The notes under the pieces: generated by a model
Seen by the model: only the letters and a program-made list of their open reading frames with translations
Told to the model about the DNA's origin: nothing
The model's database searches: none
DNA from: Cryomorphaceae bacterium
GTDB taxonomy: Bacteria > Bacteroidota > Bacteroidia > Flavobacteriales > UBA7430
Assembly (NCBI GenBank): GCA_019649675.1
Contig: BOWN01000001.1
Location: 273,979 to 337,978 of the forward strand
Direction: 5' to 3'
Length of the DNA stretch: 64,000 bases
Shown here: positions 61,769-64,000 of the stretch, in pieces
How the letters are laid out: each line of letters starts with the position of its first letter
Position numbering within the stretch: the first letter of the stretch is position 1
Translations under genes and position numbers: made by a program

Positions 61769-64000
61769 CTAGAATGAGTCTAAGTCTATAGGACGAAGTG
61801 CACCAAACCACTTCAATACTTTTTCTCCTATCTCTCCGGCATCAACATGTATGATGTAAACCCCCGAAGAGATGGCTACATTATAATTATTTTTAAGATC
61901 CCAATCCCAACCTGTTATATTTTGATCGCTATCAAGACTTACTTGACGGACTAAAGTACCAGAAACATTGTATATAGATATAGTACATGTTTTTAGGTAG
62001 GTTTGTAATTTTAACTCTATGATCTACTTGATCTCTCTCATACTTATTTGAGCCATAATAAGGGTTTGGTACAACCTTTATTAAATCCATAGCATTCTCT
62101 GCGGTAGTTTGATCACCTGTTACAGTTTGAATGTCCGAAGTATTAAAAGTTAAATATGGATTTGATTCATTTAATTCATCATTTCCACTACAATCAGAGA
62201 TAAATTCATCGTATGCTTTGGACACGCGAATTTTAATCTCTACATCTCCATCTGAAATTTCTGCGGATGGTGAAGACAACATAGGAATAGAAACCCACGC
62301 TGCTTCTCTAAAGACATTTCTTTTATTTGAATTAGAAGACATGCCAGTTAAATGATCGTACTCACTATGGGCTTCTGCATCTGAACCAGCATATTGCGTC
62401 TTCATCACATAAATGTAGTGACGACCACCTAAAACTAAATCAAATGGATCTCCCTGCTCATTAAATTCATAAAAAGGATTACCAGTAGATTCTACAGATG
62501 TTGGATTCCATCTCATATCATCACCATTATGTTCGGGATGATCTGAAGACTCTCCAAACATCATATTTAGTCGAATCCCTTTTTCAAGATCTAAAGCATA
62601 ACCTGGGAACCATGAGAATCCTTCTGTGTCAGAATTATCAGGCTCACCATATTTGTCTACCGAAGGGTCTGATTTTAACTCCAAACGATCAGAACCGGAA
62701 CCAGTTTCAATAACCGGACATCGCGTCCATAAATCTTTATCATCTGTAAATACAATATCTACAGAAGGAACATCTTTTAAAGAGCTTAAAGATTGGAACT
62801 GATCCCATGCTGGAGAGTGCTCAAACGCTGCTGTACCTTGACCATCAACACCAACCAATCGGTAAGGTGCCCATGAACCTGCAAGTATATTCTCATATGT
62901 CTGACCAGCGTCAATATTGGAATGATCTATTGGATCATTACCTGAACGAATCCAATTACCAGGATCGGCAAAAACGCCATTAGCACCAGCATCAAAGAAA
63001 TCATCATTGTCTTTGTAATAATTAAGCCAAGAGGTTGTATTATCTTTAATTTCTTTGGCACTCAAGAAACCATTTGAGGAAGTAGAAATTGTACCTTCAT
63101 CACCTGGGTTCATGCATCTTGTACCGTTACAGAAAGACCCCACTCAGGAATAATTTGTTCATTCTTAACTGAAATAGTTTGTTCAGAACTAATGGTATCT
63201 TCAGAAGTGTTGTTTACAAGAATCCACATGCCATCTTCGCCTACATCATCCATCTTGAAAGTGAAATCAGTATTCTCTGGAACACTTAAAGGATCTACAA
63301 CCTTAATATTCACTGGTGCACCATCTTTAGCGTAAACCGTTTGGGCTACACAGTAATCTGAAATAACAGCATCACGGGTTTCAGTAGAGAACTCAAGCTC
63401 TAAACCACCATTACCAACACCTTCAATACGCGTCATTGATGGAAGGGTTCCATAATCTGCATTTTGGATGGTTCCACCAGCCTCAGCAGTGGTAATATGG
63501 GGAATAACCGAATATTGTTTGATGTTTTTACGTCCTGCCAAATATGGTTTTTTCTGACCATTAAAACTTGGAGCATACATATCGCCTGGGTCAGGAACCT
63601 GATCAGGGGCATACTCTAAATACTCATTGTATGCATACGCGACAGCTGTATAATAATATGTCTTATTATTTATAAAGGTACGATCACCATCACAAATAAA
63701 TCGTCGTTAAGACCAAAGAATGAACAATACCTTCATTAGCAGCCTCAATTGTCATGTTTTGAGGTATACTTGCTTGAAGCTCTTGACTATACTCGAAATT
63801 AGTAAGCTGTGCAATTGGTGCATCTGTTTCTTCAGTTGTTATAGAACCATCAGCAGCTTTATAATTTTTAACATCACATTGGAAAACCAAACGTGCTTTG
63901 TCAATATTATAAGCATCTGCTGCCGTTACTGTTTCGTCTCTCAATTGGAAAATTTGATAGCCTTCAAAAGTATACTCGTTTCGATATGGTTCTGAAACTA
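61769..64000 (-). CDS. Large T9SS-exported surface protein, C-terminal part (5' end outside window, frame broken)
   Basis: More than 740 residues of the C-terminal end are visible. Segments include YYYTAVAYAYNEYLEYAPDQVPDPGD, a pattern of large Bacteroidetes surface proteins, RIEGVGNGGLELEF, YVMKTQYAG and IKVVPNPYYGSNKYE. The end reads ISIYNVSGTLVRQ, WDLKNNYNVAISSGVYIIHVDAGEIGEKVLKWFG, a C-terminal sorting domain of the T9SS type (strand, P/GxY, GEK). Frame changes lie near 63710, 63120 and 61990. The PorV/PorQ-family gene follows. The start lies beyond position 64000. Confidence 0.8.

Overview
The window is AT-rich chromosomal DNA from a member of the Bacteroidetes, most likely a marine Flavobacteriales lineage (Cryomorphaceae-, Schleiferiaceae- or Crocinitomicaceae-like; the family cannot be fixed from sequence alone). 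The support is PorX and a PorV/PorQ-type protein of the type IX secretion system (T9SS), the lpxC-fabZ fusion, the gene order HD hydrolase-lpxD-lpxC/fabZ-lpxA-ABC ATPase-efp, Asp/Cys-rich GC.D..A.NYN...DDGSCEY repeats, zeaxanthin-type carotenoid genes, and promoters of the TTTG-N19-TAnnTTTG type.

Layout. 0-7.5 kb: a mutarotase-like protein, a large secreted GH16 laminarinase with internal duplications, a second secreted protein sharing a module with it, and a small lipoprotein. 7.5-11.1 kb: a metal-homeostasis island (Fur-family regulator, divergent TonB-dependent receptor with His-rich loops, His-tailed lipoprotein, MerC protein). 11.2-18.8 kb: a thioredoxin lipoprotein, the carotenoid operon crtI-crtB-crtZ, a divergent DUF1624 membrane acyltransferase and a cupredoxin/FAS1 secreted protein. 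18.9-32.4 kb: housekeeping genes (marC, aroA, aroB, proline dehydrogenase, alanine dehydrogenase, tsaE, porX) and the lipid A cluster ending in efp. 32.4-38.2 kb: surface polysaccharide genes (O-antigen ligase, Wzz, flippase, glycosyltransferase) and rnhB. 38.2-50.8 kb: a propeller-like lipoprotein, a LysM glucosaminidase, an ACC deaminase-like enzyme, urocanase, alaS, an M23 peptidase, a MerR regulator, TonB, VanZ and gcvH. 50.9-56.4 kb: TlpA-like/DUF6029/Omp28/beta-barrel/ubiX, then ruvB. 56.5-64 kb: an AtoE-like transporter, a DppC-type permease, ruvC, a HIT protein, greA, a PorV/PorQ-family barrel and the 3' part of a very large T9SS-exported protein.

How it fits together. Several secreted proteins end in a recurring tail (..K.IDILGRE.. 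then FYIYDNG.v.K) and probably leave the cell through the T9SS, whose regulator PorX lies in the window. TonB, the metal receptor and the beta-barrel proteins serve the same outer membrane that the lpx, O-antigen and Wzz genes build.

Data quality. About 25 of 60 genes are broken by single-base indels, including ones that should be indispensable (lpxA, greA, aroB). The breaks are dense in 0-19 kb and 55-64 kb and sparse between. This looks like uncorrected sequencing or consensus error, so I annotate such genes as one CDS spanning the breaks and say where the frame changes. I did not find a convincingly new multi-gene system. The best leads are the shared module and tail of the secreted proteins, the metal island, and a very short-leader or leaderless promoter at 15.4 kb.
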